Assembly (NCBI RefSeq): GCF_017592825.1
Contig: NZ_JAGFMD010000001.1
Span: forward strand, 620,001 to 684,000
DNA length: 64,000 nucleotides
Direction: 5' to 3'
Source of the DNA: Roseivirga sp. E12
GTDB lineage: Bacteria > Bacteroidota > Bacteroidia > Cytophagales > Cyclobacteriaceae
The notes beneath the pieces were generated by a model. The model had not been told where the DNA came from, did no database searches, and saw nothing but the letters and a program-made list of their open reading frames with translations. How positions within the stretch are numbered: the first letter of the stretch is position 1; each line of letters opens with the position of its first letter. The translations under genes and the position numbers were made by a program. Shown piece after piece: positions 8,617 to 17,238 of this stretch.

Positions 8617-11039
8617 AACTTAGAAGAACCTTTTCTCTTGTCGCACTTTTAGTTTGCCTATTGTGCCAAAACGTTCTGGCCCAAACCGGAATAGAAGCCT
8701 GGTTCAACCAAGCGATCAAGGACATTGAAAATGCCACAATGCAGGTTGAAAACACATATGGAGCAATCAATAGTCAAATTGAAGCGGCCACACTTCAATT
8801 TGTGAACGATATCAATAGGTTCTCCTCAGGTCTTCTGAATAGCACGCGAAATTTCAACTGCAATGCTTCTACGCAACAGGCTTTGAAGGAAGGTTTGGAT
8901 GCAATGATTCCCAATGGCTCCTTTGCGGAGGCTGGAGTGGCTGGAAAGTATGCCGGAGCTGCAGCAGAAAAGTGCGCTGAGTGCTTTCAGGTCGCACTTT
9001 CCAAAATGGCCTGTAGAATCCCAGAAACCATACAAGGAAGCCTAGCCTTTATGGACAAAATGCAAAGTGCTGTAAATGACCCACGATTGCAGAATATAGA
9101 TGCCAGCTTACGACCAATTGCAGCAATTATGATGAATACCGTCACGGGCTTTTCAGATGAATTCTTCTTCTATATAGAAGCTGCTGAAAACATTGAGTCA
9201 ATAGGCGGCAATGTAGGTTTGAGTATCGACCCTACCAGACTATATTCTGCAACAGCCTGTGCAGCCTATGGAGACGAGGCCTTTGATGCAATGATTGGCA
9301 GGTTGCAGGACATTGTGGATAAGGAAACGGCCAAAGAGAAGGTCAAACGCAGATACAAGGTGCTGGCGAAAATTCTAACAGGTCACGATCGGTTAGCCCA
9401 AGTGGCTGACATTAATAGTAAGATAGATCAATTGGCAGCAATGATGCCCACCTCACTAGAGAGCAAAGTTCCTGAGGCCAATAAACTTTTTACAATCGGC
9501 AACGGAGAAAATGTATTTGTGAATGCAACTGGAAATGGCTTGTGGGTAGATTACAGAAACTGGTCGCAGCAACAAGTTCCACTTCCCTATCAGACTGCCT
9601 ATATCCCTGCAGGAAAAACTGCCATTATCGACCGAGCAATATCAGTCAAAGATGTAATTGGGCTCGTGGGGACCAACTCAAGTATGCCATATGATGGAGT
9701 TGCTTTTTACATTCAATCTGTTGGCTCAGGAGGTGTTTTAGATATTAGTGGTTATTCGAAGGACAATGGGGGAAATCTACATCAATGGGAATTCACAGGA
9801 GCCGATAACCAAAAATTCATCTTCAAAGATGCCGGAGATGGCACCTATTTTATTCAGGGTGTTCAAAGCAGAAAGTATCTCGATATTGAAGGGTCCTCTA
9901 CCAATAGCGGAGCAAATATTCATCAATGGCAATTCAATGGTAATAACAATCAACGATGGATTGTTGAGCAAGTGGGTGATGGTACTGTTTATCTTAAGTC
10001 TAAACATAGTAGCATTCATCTCACTGTCAATGAAGACGGCAATATCACTCAAACGAACTGGAATGGTGGAGAAGCGCAGCGTTTCATATTAGTTTCCAGT
10101 GCGGTCGATGACAAAGACCAAATCAATTTCACCAATACTTCGGCCTATTACCATGGCCATACTTTCAATATTCAAATCAAAAATAGTGGACACTACTTTG
10201 CTGTCTTGAACAATTCTAAAGAGCCAGGTGGTGATATTGTACAAGCAGATAACCCTGCTCATGGCACCCATAAATTCATATTTGAAGATACTGGTGATGG
10301 AGATGGCTCTTACTTCATCCGAAATGAATGGAGCGACCTGTATTTAGATGTATTCGGTCCATCTACTGACAATGGAGCCAATCTAGGACAGTGGAGTCGG
10401 TCTGGTTGGGAAAACCAAAAGTTTCTGCTCGAAGAGGCAGGTAACGGGTATTATTATCTGAAATCAAAACACAGTGGTAAAGTCATTGGAATAAATGGTG
10501 ACTCTCATGCACTTGGGGCGAGTGCCATTCAATGGGAGCAAAACAAGGTTGCTGGAAGTCAAATGTTTAAACTCATCCCCGCTTCACCAGCCGGCAAGAC
10601 CTTTTTCATTAAGCCAAAACATTCAAGCAAGGTCTTAGACGTTGAAGGTCCATCTAATCAGGCAGGTAACAGAGTACATCTCTGGGATCAACATGGTGGT
10701 GCTAATCAGCAATTTGTCTTTCAGTTCGCTGAAATGGAAGGTACCACTGCTTGGTACTATATCCGAAGCAAAAACACGGGAATGTACATTGATGTGCAAG
10801 GCTTTGTCAAAGAGAATGGTGGAGTAATCGCTCAGACAGATGACGTGGGTTACAACGATTGGAACAAGATGTTCAGGCTAGAAAAATACAACGATGAGTA
10901 CTACTACATTCAAGGCAGGTTCAGCCGAAGGTACCTTGATCTGAGTGGCTGCAGTGCTGATAACGGTACCAAACTACAGATTTATGATAAGGTACCAGAT
11001 GCTGGATGCCAACTCTTCAAACTGATTGAAACGAATTAA
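8613..11039 (+). CDS. Exported protein with multiple ricin-type beta-trefoil lectin repeats
   Basis: An 808-residue protein with a signal peptide (MKLRRTFSLVALLVCLLCQN, cleavage near LAQ), a mostly helical, Cys-containing N-terminal region to about residue 290 that I do not recognise, and then ricin-B/CBM13-like repeats to the end. Repeat hallmarks include GGNLHQWEFTGADNQKF, GANIHQWQFNGNNNQRW, GANLGQWSR and NRVHLWDQHGGANQQF. The units are consistent with three or so trefoils that would bind carbohydrate. There is no toxin A-chain. It is cotranslated with the membrane protein at 8041. No type IX sorting domain is evident at the C-terminus. Confidence 0.9.
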   Translation: MKLRRTFSLVALLVCLLCQNVLAQTGIEAWFNQAIKDIENATMQVENTYGAINSQIEAATLQFVNDINRFSSGLLNSTRNFNCNASTQQALKEGLDAMIPNGSFAEAGVAGKYAGAAAEKCAECFQVALSKMACRIPETIQGSLAFMDKMQSAVNDPRLQNIDASLRPIAAIMMNTVTGFSDEFFFYIEAAENIESIGGNVGLSIDPTRLYSATACAAYGDEAFDAMIGRLQDIVDKETAKEKVKRRYKVLAKILTGHDRLAQVADINSKIDQLAAMMPTSLESKVPEANKLFTIGNGENVFVNATGNGLWVDYRNWSQQQVPLPYQTAYIPAGKTAIIDRAISVKDVIGLVGTNSSMPYDGVAFYIQSVGSGGVLDISGYSKDNGGNLHQWEFTGADNQKFIFKDAGDGTYFIQGVQSRKYLDIEGSSTNSGANIHQWQFNGNNNQRWIVEQVGDGTVYLKSKHSSIHLTVNEDGNITQTNWNGGEAQRFILVSSAVDDKDQINFTNTSAYYHGHTFNIQIKNSGHYFAVLNNSKEPGGDIVQADNPAHGTHKFIFEDTGDGDGSYFIRNEWSDLYLDVFGPSTDNGANLGQWSRSGWENQKFLLEEAGNGYYYLKSKHSGKVIGINGDSHALGASAIQWEQNKVAGSQMFKLIPASPAGKTFFIKPKHSSKVLDVEGPSNQAGNRVHLWDQHGGANQQFVFQFAEMEGTTAWYYIRSKNTGMYIDVQGFVKENGGVIAQTDDVGYNDWNKMFRLEKYNDEYYYIQGRFSRRYLDLSGCSADNGTKLQIYDKVPDAGCQLFKLIETN

Positions 11040-11051
11040 AACTAAAAATCA

Positions 11052-11168
11052 ATGATGATGAAAACAGGAAAGATAATCGCGATCGCATTATTGGGCCTCT
11101 TATCAACAGGGGTTCAAGCACAGAACATTTGAGATCTCTTCTTCAAAGAAGTCTGGAAAATAGATAAA
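11052..11168 (+). pseudogene. Signal-peptide stub of a decayed exported protein
   Basis: Three ATG codons at 11052-11060 open a frame encoding a perfect signal peptide (MKTGKIIAIALLGLLSTGVQ, then AQNI) that stops at a TGA at 11130. In frame beyond the stop, protein-like sequence continues (DLFFKEVWKIDKR) until an inverted-repeat element begins at 11169. It starts 12 bp after the lectin gene, so it was probably the third gene of that operon, lost through a nonsense change and replacement of its 3' part. Confidence 0.55.
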
Positions 11169-11321
11169 AGAACTGTCTTGAAAAGTGCTCGTCATTCTGC
11201 CCCGAAACTTCTGGGTATTTCAGCTTATGATTGATTTGCAAATATCTTACATACCCTGAAACGAGCCTGTCTATCCTAGACAGGCTCAGGGTGACGTATA
11301 GTTTGTTTCCAAGACAGTTCT
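11169..11321. repeat. 153-bp element with 16-bp terminal inverted repeats
   Basis: AGAACTGTCTTGAAAA at 11169-11184 and TTTCCAAGACAGTTCT at 11306-11321 are reverse complements at 15 of 16 positions. Inside lies a palindromic repeat from CGTCATTCTG (11190) to CAGGGTGACG (11296), related to copies at 54916, 56087, 56882 and 59435. It has the form of a non-autonomous MITE-like element or a very long hairpin. No clear target-site duplication was seen. Confidence 0.55.
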
Positions 11322-11329
11322 AAAAAGCA

Positions 11330-11767
11330 TTACTGACCGTCTCCAGCAATCCAATCGCCAATATCTAAGACTTCATCAATGACCTTATCGGTTTGATCAT
11401 TAGTGAAAGTTTGTGCTAGTTCTAGATAGAAGCTAATCTTATCCCATACCTGGTTAAATTTCGCTTGAAAAGCTGATGTATCTGCATCACCACCTCCGGT
11501 TGCAATTGCATTACCAGCAGCCCATACTTCCTCAAGTACTGCATCTGTTACATCATTGGTGTAGGTTTCAGTGAACTTTAGAGCCGGATCGAGGATTGGC
11601 CATATTTGATTGAATACATCCGCAAAAGGTGGTTCTGCGCCATCATCATCTGGCTTAAAAGTGATGGTATGATTTTCTATTGCATTCTTAACTGCTGCAA
11701 TCAATCTAGCCTTCTGCGCTTTTCTTGCTTGACGATTTGCTCGCCTTTCTGCTCTTCCCATGGTCAA
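11330..11767 (-). CDS. Protein of unknown function with an internal duplication
   Basis: A 145-residue protein with a basic, Arg/Ala-rich N-terminus (MGRAERRANRQARKAQKAR) and an acidic remainder. Two segments repeat each other: FNQIWPILDPALKFTETYTN at about residues 52-71 and FNQVWDKISFYLELAQTFTN at about 104-123, each followed by D.(T)D.V..EV. I see no signal peptide or known domain. An alternative start is the ATG at 11761. The two helical repeats suggest a small alpha-helical pair. Family not recognised. Confidence 0.65.
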   Translation of the reverse strand: MTMGRAERRANRQARKAQKARLIAAVKNAIENHTITFKPDDDGAEPPFADVFNQIWPILDPALKFTETYTNDVTDAVLEEVWAAGNAIATGGGDADTSAFQAKFNQVWDKISFYLELAQTFTNDQTDKVIDEVLDIGDWIAGDGQ

Positions 11768-11825
11768 GTGTGGTTTGGTTAAGTTGGAAATTACAAAAAC
11801 TCATGAAACTATGTACTACAATTTT

Positions 11826-12509
11826 CTATTCCCTCATCCGCTCCATCAAATCAATAAAAGGTTGCCCATCTATTTGTTTTAATACATGAGGCCCATTCTT
11901 GATAATCTCAATTGTTGAATCAATGCCTTTTTCCATGAGGTAGTTATGCACCTTTTGGGAAGCATTCATCCAGTACCTATCCTTATCGCCTACTATGAAA
12001 TAAAACTTAGTACCCTTTACTCTTTCTAAATCGGCACCAGAGGGATTCTTCCTAGGAAAGCCAGCAACGCCAACCAAACTGTGAAAGCGATCGGCCAAGG
12101 CAATACCAACACTAAAAGAACTGGCACTATTGGCACTAAAGCCCACCATATGGAATTTATCACCTTCCACATTGTAGTTAGCATTAATATGATCCATGAG
12201 CTGCCTGGTCTGACTAACCCCATTTGACCCAAAATGAGCCAAACTCTCTACTATAATCCATCCATATTTTGAAGGAGTACCATGCCAGTAATAGCTTGGT
12301 GAGTCTTCCTTTACACCATCTCCAGGACCAAGAATAGTGGGGTATGACTTTGAAGGATCATAGTCCTCGGGCAAGTGAATGGCATACCTTAGAGTTTTAC
12401 CATTTGTCAGCTTGAGCTGTTCGAAACGTGTATTTGTCAATACATCCTGAGCATAAACAATGCTTAAGCACATCATTAGGACAATTGTATAGGCTGTCTT
12501 TTTCATCAT
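11826..12509 (-). CDS. Exported alpha/beta-hydrolase (esterase-like)
   Basis: The 227-residue product has a signal peptide (MMKKTAYTIVLMMCLSIVYA) and an alpha/beta-hydrolase fold: the opening YAIHLPEDYDPSKSYPTIL, a nucleophile elbow MVGFSANSASS, an acid region IVGDKDRYW and a late His in NGPHVL. The elbow reads GFSAN where most family members have GxSxG, a mild deviation. Relatives include PHB-depolymerase-like and feruloyl esterases, but the substrate cannot be told. It lies downstream of the terminator of the PadR/permease operon and so is probably a separate transcription unit. Confidence 0.8.
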   Translation of the reverse strand: MMKKTAYTIVLMMCLSIVYAQDVLTNTRFEQLKLTNGKTLRYAIHLPEDYDPSKSYPTILGPGDGVKEDSPSYYWHGTPSKYGWIIVESLAHFGSNGVSQTRQLMDHINANYNVEGDKFHMVGFSANSASSFSVGIALADRFHSLVGVAGFPRKNPSGADLERVKGTKFYFIVGDKDRYWMNASQKVHNYLMEKGIDSTIEIIKNGPHVLKQIDGQPFIDLMERMRE

Positions 12510-12525
12510 GACTCAATCTAAAGAC

Positions 12526-12562
12526 AAAAAAAATCCCCTTACACCATATTGGGGCAAGGGGA
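12526..12562 (-). terminator. Rho-independent terminator of PadR/permease operon 1
   Basis: Read on the minus strand, a TCCCCTT...AAGGGGA stem is followed by eight T residues (12533-12526). It lies 27 bp after the permease stop at 12589 and before the hydrolase start. Confidence 0.75.
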
Positions 12563-12588
12563 ATAAATTGTGATTGAGGGAAAGTCTA

Positions 12589-15216
12589 CTACTCGCTTCT
12601 AAGCGCCTTTATCGGATTAGCCATAGCAGTTTTAGCTGACAAAAAACCAACTGTTAGCCAGGCAATGGTCGCCACCATTAATGCCGGTAAAATCCAGATT
12701 AAAGGATTATTCAGGCTTATCTGATAGGCAAAGTCTTGCAACCAATCTCCCATTACTATATAACCCACAGGAATGGCTATTAAAGCCCCTGCACCTACCA
12801 AAATAGTAAAGCCCTTAAGGATCATCAATGTGATACTACTTATAGACGCTCCAAGTACTTTTCTTACTGCAATCTCTTTAAATCGTCTTTCGAGGGTAAA
12901 CGCAGCTAAAGCAAATAGACCTAAACAAGCAATTATTATCGCTAAACCTGATGATGTCGTAAACAGCTTTCCAAATCGCTCTTCTTCATCATAAAGAGCA
13001 GCAAAGGCTTCATCTAAATAGGCATATTCAAATGGTTCATCAGTGATAATGGACTTCCATAGACTTTCAACAGTACTTACAGTTTCTCTAAAATTCCCAT
13101 TCACGCGTAGGTAAACGTAATTTCCTGCATACCAGTCCGATTCGACCCTACCATCTTCGCCCATTACCCTAATGACCATTGGCTCAATCTTATTTTTTAG
13201 GCTTGTGAAATTGAAGTCATTCACAACACCGACAATAGTGTAGTCTTCACCATCACCCCTAGAAATTTTTCGCCCAAGCACCTCATCCCATCCTAACCAC
13301 TTTTTGGCAGCCTCATTGATCAAAACCGTAGCAGTATCCGATACAAGAGTGTTAGTAAAGTTTCTTCCTTCTATGAGGTTTAACCCCATGGTATTCAAGA
13401 AATCATCGGTTGCGAACATATTGATGAAACTGTGATTCCGGGAGTTCTCTTCTACCGTTTCATAGGACCAGTCAGATACTCTCTCGGAAATAAAATCCCT
13501 GGACATTGCCATGTTCTCTATAGACGGGATCTGCGAAAGGTTAGTCTTAAACACCTCAGCTTTGTCCTCAAGGACATCGGCATTCTTAACAATTAGTACT
13601 TGTTCTGCATCAAAGCCTAACTTCTGATCTGTTAGAAAGTTCAATTGCTTAAAAACAACCACTGTACTGATAATTAAGAATATGGAGATTGCAAACTGAA
13701 ATGCCACTAGACCTTGCCTTAGAAAAGCACTTCCCTTTCCTCCTTTTTGAACTTCTCCCTTGAGGGCCTTAATAGGCTTGAAGCTTGAGAGTACAAATGC
13801 CGGGTATGAGCCAGCCAAGAGCCCAACAAATAGCACTAGGCCAAACAACTGTAGCATCACAGATCCGCCAAATAAATCCTGATAATCAAAAGTCCTATTT
13901 GCCAGACTGTTAAACCCATTCAGAGTTAATGAAGCAAGACCAATTGCTAGAATCATTGACAGAACACTCACCATCATTGATTCTACTAAGAACTGGTTGA
14001 TCAATTGCCCTTTCAAGGAGCCTAATACTTTACGCATACCCACTTCCTTCGATCTCATTGCTGAACGGGCAGTAGAGAGGTTCATAAAGTTTATGCAGGC
14101 GATAACAAGAATGAAAAGAGCTACTGCCGAAAAGATATAGACATTATCTATACTTCCGCCCGATCTTAAGGAGAGACTAGGGTAATATAAGTGCAGGTCC
14201 GTCATGGCCCTTACAGAAAACCCACGCGCCCGACCTCCTTCTGCTAAATACTCTTCGTAATTAGCATGCCCAGTAAACTTCACCAATTCAGGACCGACAT
14301 ACTTTGCAGCAAAATCGGTCATTTTATTTTCCACTTCCTCAGGGTCACTCCCTTTAGTAAATTTTGCATAGGTGAAAAAATTATTGCCCGTCCAATTACC
14401 AACTGTCACCCAAGTCTCATTCGGATAGGAATTGATGAATCTGTAACCGAAATGACTATTCTTTGGTGGGTCTGCTACTACACCCGTTACTTTTACTATG
14501 TCTCCCCCAGCTTTTATCACCCTTCCAACTGCAGACTCATAACCAAAAAACTTTGTGGCCAAAGTCTGTGTGAGAATGACTGAGTTAGGTTCTTTGAGTG
14601 ACTCATCGGGGTTCCCTTCGATAAACTCAACAGAGAAAATATTGTGAAAAGTAGAATCGGCATTAAAGCCCAAGGGCTCCTTAAAAACACGGCCGTCAAT
14701 ATTGAAGGTTTGACTATACGGACCTTGAATACGCGTTGTTTCTTCAATCTCTGGTATGTCTAATTTGGATTGTATAGCAAGCCTCGCGGGTGTCCATACT
14801 CCAATTCTGTAGATTCGTTCAGAATCTGCATGAAACTTATCATAGCTGAGCTCATTCGAAATGTACATCACGATTAATAGACATGCTGCCAGACCAATGG
14901 CGAGTCCTCCAATATTTATTAAACTATAAAACCGCTGTTTCAATAGACTTCGGAATGATATTTTGATGTAGTTTTTAATCATAGCAATGTTGTTTAATGA
15001 GTTTATATCTTCTAGACCTTTGATATATCTTAAGCGAAAGAATCTAAGGACATCCCAAGAGAATTTCTTGCGTGCGGCCTCAATCCCTTCGTTATCAATT
15101 CTTTTGTAAAACAATTCATAAGCATCTCCTTCAATGATCTCAAGTGCTCTTGGCTTACAGTAAAACCTTAGAAACCTGATCGCCCACTGAGGAGGCTCTT
15201 GATCATATGGAGACAT
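12589..15216 (-). CDS. FtsX/MacB-type ABC permease with N-terminal prefix domain
   Basis: An 875-residue inner-membrane protein. Residues 1-75 form the soluble prefix domain found on such permeases next to PadR genes (AIRFLRFYCKPRALEIIEGD). After it come two MacB-like units, each with a periplasmic domain and FtsX transmembrane segments. Conserved FtsX motifs are NLSTARSAMRSKEVGMRKVL and LERRFKEIAVRKVLGAS. It overlaps the upstream PadR gene by 14 bp. No ATP-binding subunit is encoded nearby, so the ATPase must come from elsewhere. The substrate is unknown. Confidence 0.9.
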   Translation of the reverse strand: MSPYDQEPPQWAIRFLRFYCKPRALEIIEGDAYELFYKRIDNEGIEAARKKFSWDVLRFFRLRYIKGLEDINSLNNIAMIKNYIKISFRSLLKQRFYSLINIGGLAIGLAACLLIVMYISNELSYDKFHADSERIYRIGVWTPARLAIQSKLDIPEIEETTRIQGPYSQTFNIDGRVFKEPLGFNADSTFHNIFSVEFIEGNPDESLKEPNSVILTQTLATKFFGYESAVGRVIKAGGDIVKVTGVVADPPKNSHFGYRFINSYPNETWVTVGNWTGNNFFTYAKFTKGSDPEEVENKMTDFAAKYVGPELVKFTGHANYEEYLAEGGRARGFSVRAMTDLHLYYPSLSLRSGGSIDNVYIFSAVALFILVIACINFMNLSTARSAMRSKEVGMRKVLGSLKGQLINQFLVESMMVSVLSMILAIGLASLTLNGFNSLANRTFDYQDLFGGSVMLQLFGLVLFVGLLAGSYPAFVLSSFKPIKALKGEVQKGGKGSAFLRQGLVAFQFAISIFLIISTVVVFKQLNFLTDQKLGFDAEQVLIVKNADVLEDKAEVFKTNLSQIPSIENMAMSRDFISERVSDWSYETVEENSRNHSFINMFATDDFLNTMGLNLIEGRNFTNTLVSDTATVLINEAAKKWLGWDEVLGRKISRGDGEDYTIVGVVNDFNFTSLKNKIEPMVIRVMGEDGRVESDWYAGNYVYLRVNGNFRETVSTVESLWKSIITDEPFEYAYLDEAFAALYDEEERFGKLFTTSSGLAIIIACLGLFALAAFTLERRFKEIAVRKVLGASISSITLMILKGFTILVGAGALIAIPVGYIVMGDWLQDFAYQISLNNPLIWILPALMVATIAWLTVGFLSAKTAMANPIKALRSE

Positions 15217-15541
15217 ACTCTAATCCTAAATTTGGAATTTGATCGTGTAATTTATTGCGTTGCTCGCGGATGAAATTGAGCGCTTCCTGTCCGGCAGTGT
15301 TGATGGTGAAATAGCGCTTTCTTCGGCCACCTCTCTCCTTTGTGGCTCCTCCCACATGAGATCCCAAAAACCCTTTGCTCTCTAGCCTATCCAAAGCAGA
15401 ATGTACCGCGCTGATGTTAATCTTCCGATTGGTTTGCGCCTCTATTTCTTCCATCACGCTAATGCCATAAGCATTATCATTCAGGATGGCAACTATGAGG
15501 AGTACTAGCTCTTCAAATTCACCCATATTGATTCTAGCCAT
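15203..15541 (-). CDS. PadR-family transcriptional regulator
   Basis: A 112-residue winged-helix protein with the PadR pattern GEFEELVLLIVAILNDNAYG at the N-terminus, VHSALDRLESKGFLGSHVGG in the recognition region, and the wing TKERGGRRKRYF. It is the first gene of an operon with the permease at 12589 and probably represses its own operon. A perfect palindrome (TGAAAC-N6-GTTTCA, 15570-15587) lies just upstream of its start. It is clearly paralogous to the PadR gene at 46189. Confidence 0.92.
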   Translation of the reverse strand: MARINMGEFEELVLLIVAILNDNAYGISVMEEIEAQTNRKINISAVHSALDRLESKGFLGSHVGGATKERGGRRKRYFTINTAGQEALNFIREQRNKLHDQIPNLGLEYVSI

Positions 15542-15569
15542 TGATTTTTATTTGTTTCACAATAGTAAA

Positions 15570-15587
15570 TGAAACCTATATGTTTCA
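15570..15587. promoter_or_regulatory. Palindromic candidate PadR operator
   Basis: TGAAAC and GTTTCA are separated by 6 bp, forming a perfect 18-bp dyad 29 bp upstream of the PadR ATG. A wider, less perfect repeat of CAATAGT/ACTATTG surrounds it. Position and symmetry suggest autoregulation. Confidence 0.45.
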
Positions 15588-15664
15588 CTATTGCAAATTA
15601 AATAGATCACCTTTGAACTGAACTGTTAGATCATGTGACTGAATCGGAAATGACCGTCAATGAG

Positions 15665-16600
15665 TTAGTAGCCTTTTCGAATATCTACTGTATGTAAAAG
15701 AGGTTCTTTCCCTCTAAGCCTCTTCAAATTATCGAGCAATAAAGCGATGGCTGAACTTGGGGTAGTAACACTGGCTACGTGTGGTGTAATAGTGACTTTA
15801 GGGTGTTCCCAAAGTAGATTATTTATGGGTAAAGGCTCATCTCGGAAAACATCCAGTAGTGCGCCAGATAGATGTTCACTATCTAAAGCTTCCATTAGAT
15901 CGTTTTCTACGAGATGATTTCCTCGTGCAACATTAATAAGAAAAGCACCTTTAGTAAGTTTTTGAAAAAGTGAAGCATCAAGTATATCCGTGGTTTGGGG
16001 AGTCACGGGAAGTAGGTTCACCAACACTTCGGTCTGTGAAAGGAAAGTATTTCTATTGGTTTCGTCATAACAAGTCACTCCATCCAAGGTTTTCCGTGTT
16101 CTGCTGTATCCAAATACTTCGAAACCAAGGCTTACGAGCTTTTCTGAGAGATGCCTTCCTAAGGCCCCTAAACCCATCACTCCCACCTTCAAGGGTTTAT
16201 AAGTTATTCTCTCCCATATTTTTGACTTTTGATGCTTCATGTGACTAAGCATACTCCTTTGATGCATCATTAAACCCATGATCACATAATTGGTCATATC
16301 TCTTGCTAGAAATGGATCTACAATTCTGGTAATGGAAATATGCCTAGGAATTTGAGAGTCAGTCATTAAATGATCAACCCCTGCCCCCAGTGAGCTTATC
16401 CACTTGATATTAGGCAGTCTATCAATCACCCCATCGGCCAATGGCTTCCAAACAAAAAGCGCTTCAACATTGCTCAGATCAGCTTCCGTGGGCCAAACAT
16501 GTACATTTCCAACCCAACTTGACTTCGACAAGCCTTCGACCCAGGGTCTGGGGTCCCATACTGATGAAGAAATGAGTATGTCTACTTTTTGCTGATCCAT
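15665..16600 (-). CDS. D-2-hydroxyacid dehydrogenase, glyoxylate/hydroxypyruvate reductase type
   Basis: A 311-residue NAD(P)-dependent oxidoreductase. The Rossmann motif GVMGLGALGRHLSEKL is at about 138-153. The catalytic Arg (NVARGNHLVE), Glu (LDVFRDEPLP) and His (TPHVASVT) are all present. The general layout resembles GhrA, which reduces glyoxylate and hydroxypyruvate, but the substrate is not fixed by sequence alone. Its start overlaps the end of the DNA glycosylase gene by 19 bp, so the two are probably cotranscribed although functionally unrelated. Confidence 0.85.
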   Translation of the reverse strand: MDQQKVDILISSSVWDPRPWVEGLSKSSWVGNVHVWPTEADLSNVEALFVWKPLADGVIDRLPNIKWISSLGAGVDHLMTDSQIPRHISITRIVDPFLARDMTNYVIMGLMMHQRSMLSHMKHQKSKIWERITYKPLKVGVMGLGALGRHLSEKLVSLGFEVFGYSRTRKTLDGVTCYDETNRNTFLSQTEVLVNLLPVTPQTTDILDASLFQKLTKGAFLINVARGNHLVENDLMEALDSEHLSGALLDVFRDEPLPINNLLWEHPKVTITPHVASVTTPSSAIALLLDNLKRLRGKEPLLHTVDIRKGY

Positions 16601-17178
16601 GGGTTGTCCTTAATGTAAAATCGCCAGGGTTTGAGAGCGTCTTCTTCGGCATAATCAACACCGATTCGCTTTGATGTGACAATATACTTATCCGCTAGTT
16701 TAGGCACATCTTCAATCCAGATTTCTTCACTCTGAAGACTTATTCCATAGTGTTGTTTTGTACTTATCCCTAAAGCCTTTGTAAGCGTACCTGGCCCAGA
16801 AGTCAAATTGGTTTTAATAGATGACTGGTTTCGTCTTTCTAGCATATGTTCGATACCCAGAATGGGTTCAATCGCTCTTACTAATATGGCATCGGCCTTG
16901 CCATTTACATTTGTGACTACGTTAAATAAATGATGGATACCATAGCATAGATAGACATACGAAACTCCACCGGCATGGTACATTACCTCAGTTCGCTTAG
17001 ACCTCAAACCATTATTGGCATGGCATGCTTTATCATCTCTTCCTGCATAAGCTTCTACTTCGGTAATTATACCGGAAGTATGTAGGCCAGCTATATTGGT
17101 GTGCAATTCTTTCCCCAGTAGAGACTTAGCAATCTGAACGACATCTCTGCCTTGATAAAATGATGGGCTCAACTTCAT
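16582..17178 (-). CDS. mpg: 3-methyladenine DNA glycosylase (AAG/MPG family)
   Basis: The 198-residue product matches the AAG/MPG family, which removes alkylated purines in base excision repair. Motifs seen are ELHTNIAGLHTSGIITEVEA, DKACHANNGLRSKRTEVMY, GVSYVYLCYGIHHLFNVVTN and TSGPGTLTKALGI. The length is typical. It is the first gene of a two-gene unit with the dehydrogenase at 15665 and is divergent from the DUF2911 gene at 17239. Confidence 0.93.
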   Translation of the reverse strand: MKLSPSFYQGRDVVQIAKSLLGKELHTNIAGLHTSGIITEVEAYAGRDDKACHANNGLRSKRTEVMYHAGGVSYVYLCYGIHHLFNVVTNVNGKADAILVRAIEPILGIEHMLERRNQSSIKTNLTSGPGTLTKALGISTKQHYGISLQSEEIWIEDVPKLADKYIVTSKRIGVDYAEEDALKPWRFYIKDNPWISKK

Positions 17179-17238
17179 GTCAAAATTTGGACAACCAAAA
17201 ACTCGGAAATCAGTTTAATGGATCGAAACCACTTAACC

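Noticed and set aside
8613-11039. Ricin-like toxin
   Set aside because: Only lectin (B-chain-type) repeats are present. No N-glycosidase A-chain motif is seen in the N-terminal region.
11130-11132. In-frame TGA after the signal-peptide stub as a recoded (selenocysteine) codon
   Set aside because: The frame continues only about 12 codons before the inverted-repeat element, no stem-loop like a SECIS follows directly, and a truncated gene explains the data better.
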